This document shows positions 62,405 through 64,000 of a DNA stretch of 64,000 nucleotides, in pieces. The position numbers and the translations under genes were made by a program. Below the pieces are notes generated by a model. The model saw only the letters and a program-made list of their open reading frames with translations. It searched no databases and was not told the DNA's origin. The stretch's first letter is position 1. The number at the start of each line of letters is the position of its first letter. Source of the stretch: Indibacter alkaliphilus LW1 (GTDB taxonomy: Bacteria > Bacteroidota > Bacteroidia > Cytophagales > Cyclobacteriaceae); the NCBI RefSeq assembly GCF_000295935.2, contig NZ_ALWO02000025.1:1-64000 (forward strand). The letters are read 5' to 3'.

Positions 62405-63625
62405 ATGAGTATGATCAAAAATATTACCAATGTCAGAGGCATCAAATGTTGGGGTGCCCACACAGGAGTCAAGTCCATGAGGAGAGACCTGGCTATCATC
62501 TATTCTGAGGTACCGGCGGCGGCGGCGGCGGTTTTCACTCAAAATAAAGTCAGAGCTGAACCTGTTGAGATCAGCGAGCGAAATATAAAAGGGAACAACA
62601 AAGCCCAGGTCATTGTATGCAATGCGGGTAATGCCAACGCCTGTACAGGAGAACAAGGCCGTCTGGGTGCTGAAGCCATGGTTAAGACCACAGCCCGTTT
62701 GCTTAATATCCCGGAAGAGGATGTTATTGTCGCTTCTACAGGACTTATCGGAGAACCGTTTCCTACGGAGGATGTAGTCCGTGGCATAGAGGAGAATATT
62801 CCAAAGCTTTCGGACAATACCAAGGCGGGTTCTTTCGTGGCCAACGCAATTTTAACAACAGATACTTTTGCCAAGGAAGGATTTGTGGAATTTGAGCATG
62901 ATGGAGTCAATATCCACATGGGAGGAATCGCCAAAGGTTCGGGTATGATACATCCCAATATGGCGACCATGTTGAGTTTTATTGTCACAGACATTGCCAT
63001 TGATGAAAAATTGCTTGATAAAGCTTTGAGGTATTGTGTAGACAGAACCTTCAATATGATCACGGTAGATGGGGATACTTCTACCAATGATATGGTCGCC
63101 ATCATGGCCAATGGCTTGGCCGAAAATAAGAAAATAGAAAAAGAGTCCGACCCCGGATATATCCTTTTCAGAGATAAGCTTCAGGAAATCCTCACCCATT
63201 TGGCCAAACTGATCGTTTCCGATGGAGAGGGTGCTTCCAAGTTTATTGAATATAAAGTAAGCAAAGCCCGTTCAGAGGAGGTTGCGAGAAAACTGGTCAG
63301 GGCTATCTCAGACTCTACTTTGGTCAAGACCGCGATGTTTGGAAGAGATCCCAATTGGGGAAGAATCATAGCAGCCTGTGGCAACGCAGGCGTAAACTTC
63401 AATTACAGCAAGGTCAATCTTTTTGTGGGTGATAAAGACAAAATTGTACAGGTACTGGAAAAAGGCCAACCTGTTGATTTTGATAAGAATTTTGTCAAAA
63501 AGCTTCTCCGTGATTCGCAGATACGCGTACACTTGGAACTGAATACCGGGCATGAAACCGGTATAGGTTGGGGTACAGACCTTACCACTGATTATGTCAT
63601 GTTCAATTCGGTGTACACGACTTAA
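62405..63625 (+). CDS. argJ: Glutamate N-acetyltransferase/ornithine acetyltransferase
   Basis: The self-cleaving Thr is in HPNMATMLSFIVTDI near residue 190, with GGIAKGSGMI just before it. FGRDPNWGRIIAACGNAGV and the closing TTDYVMFNS complete the family pattern. It recycles the acetyl group from acetylornithine, so this operon uses the cyclic arginine route. A poly-Ala stretch (EVPAAAAAVFTQ) comes from a GCG/GGC-rich run near 62513-62530. Confidence 0.95.
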   Translation: MSMIKNITNVRGIKCWGAHTGVKSMRRDLAIIYSEVPAAAAAVFTQNKVRAEPVEISERNIKGNNKAQVIVCNAGNANACTGEQGRLGAEAMVKTTARLLNIPEEDVIVASTGLIGEPFPTEDVVRGIEENIPKLSDNTKAGSFVANAILTTDTFAKEGFVEFEHDGVNIHMGGIAKGSGMIHPNMATMLSFIVTDIAIDEKLLDKALRYCVDRTFNMITVDGDTSTNDMVAIMANGLAENKKIEKESDPGYILFRDKLQEILTHLAKLIVSDGEGASKFIEYKVSKARSEEVARKLVRAISDSTLVKTAMFGRDPNWGRIIAACGNAGVNFNYSKVNLFVGDKDKIVQVLEKGQPVDFDKNFVKKLLRDSQIRVHLELNTGHETGIGWGTDLTTDYVMFNSVYTT

Positions 63626-63632
63626 TGGAGTG

Positions 63633-63669
63633 AACCTTTGGGGTCTTTAAGACCCCGAAGGTTTTTTTA
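63633..63669 (+). terminator. arg operon terminator
   Basis: AACCTTTGGGGTC pairs with GACCCCGAAGGTT (one G-T/mismatch), followed by seven T, ten bases after the argJ stop. Confidence 0.9.
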
Positions 63670-63670
63670 T

Positions 63671-64000
63671 CCACCGCATAAATGCGATGGAAATTAATAG
63701 TGAACTTGATTGTTTAATCCAACCTTCACAGAAGGACTAACCCAAAACAATTTCCACTATCTTTAGATAGTGGCCAAACCTGCAAACCGAACAACCCCGA
63801 CTTTAGTCGAAAATCATTTCGGCTAAAGCCTATAAACTTGAGCACCAAGCTTTAACCACCGCATAAATGCGATGGAAATTAATAGTGAACCTGATTGTTT
63901 AATCCAACCTTCACAGAAGGACTGACCCAAACCAATTTCCACTACATTCAGATAGTGTCCATAGCTGTAAACCCAGTCACTGCCTCGGTCTGTGTCCTCA
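63671..64000. repeat. Structured repeat, two copies 185 bp apart, running off the window
   Basis: Copy 1 starts CCACCGCATAAATGCGATGG at 63671, copy 2 at 63856; they agree over about 120 bases and then diverge. Each holds three small hairpins: CGCATAAATGCG, CCTTCACAGAAGG and CACTATC/GATAGTG. Between the copies is another (GACTTTAGTCGA with CGGCTAAAGCC). No gene is visible. Confidence 0.75.

Overview
The window looks like a chromosomal piece of a Bacteroidota bacterium, most likely class Cytophagia and near Cyclobacteriaceae. The support is: a bamA/ompH cluster with a porG-like gene between nadK and uppS; outer-membrane beta-barrels, DUF4834, DUF4221 and lamin-tail proteins; type IX secretion (T9SS)-style C-termini; promoters fitting TTG-N18-20-TAnnTTTG; few Shine-Dalgarno sites; and an A+T-rich base composition. 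The genus assignment is inference. Most of the window is core housekeeping DNA. The unusual material lies in the repeats, small modules and remnants between operons.

Layout. 1-2.4 kb: the end of a cut gene, then an unrecognised lipoprotein/barrel pair bracketed by a 28-bp direct repeat copied from the 3' end of the thioredoxin gene. 2.4-12.6 kb: an envelope cluster on the minus strand (thioredoxin, two OmpH, BamA, UppS, PorG-like, NAD kinase, CBS protein, glutamine amidotransferase, CvpA, YqeY), with pdxJ divergent. 13-17 kb: a DUF885 peptidase and a DUF4143 ATPase whose start codon sits in a perfect inverted repeat. 16.9-24 kb: a 4-hydroxyproline catabolic cluster (AraC regulator, deaminase, semialdehyde dehydrogenase, epimerase, FAD dehydrogenase) whose gaps are full of short repeats. 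24-26.6 kb: an ECF sigma/membrane protein/outer-membrane protein operon and a gene fragment. 27-33.4 kb: the 2-oxoglutarate dehydrogenase genes (E1, E2, E3), with a four-helix-bundle gene inside inverted repeats between E2 and E3. 33.6-40.4 kb: a transglutaminase/propeller exoprotein, a deformylase, a short CarB and DUF4834. 40.4-42.5 kb: a 103-bp tandem REPIN-like array, a RAYT transposase and a VapBC-like module. 42.5-52.6 kb: a frameshifted methyltransferase, asd, a large lamin-tail exoprotein, a DksA-like protein, scpB, a SprT-like protein, a small lipoprotein, der and era. 52.8-54 kb: initiator tRNA with degenerate tRNA-like copies on both sides, a GIY-YIG remnant and a RelE/ParE module. 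54.4-59.1 kb: a DEAD-box helicase, a Fic protein, a DUF4221 remnant, a sterol-desaturase-family protein and a hypothetical. 59.3-63.6 kb: argB (frameshifted), argD, argC, argJ. The end holds a 185-bp-spaced structured repeat that runs out of the window.

How the genes fit together. The hydroxyproline genes would turn trans-4-hydroxy-L-proline into 2-oxoglutarate, which the neighbouring 2-oxoglutarate dehydrogenase can oxidise. BamA, OmpH and PorG serve outer-membrane and T9SS assembly, and at least one encoded exoprotein carries a T9SS-like tail. Two biosynthetic or modification genes are broken by one-base changes in homopolymers, which may be sequencing error or real lesions. No CRISPR array, prophage or classic defence island was seen. 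The best candidates for something undescribed are the tRNA-like element beside the initiator tRNA, the REPIN/RAYT/VapBC locus, the four-helix-bundle cassette and the repeat-bracketed lipoprotein/barrel pair.
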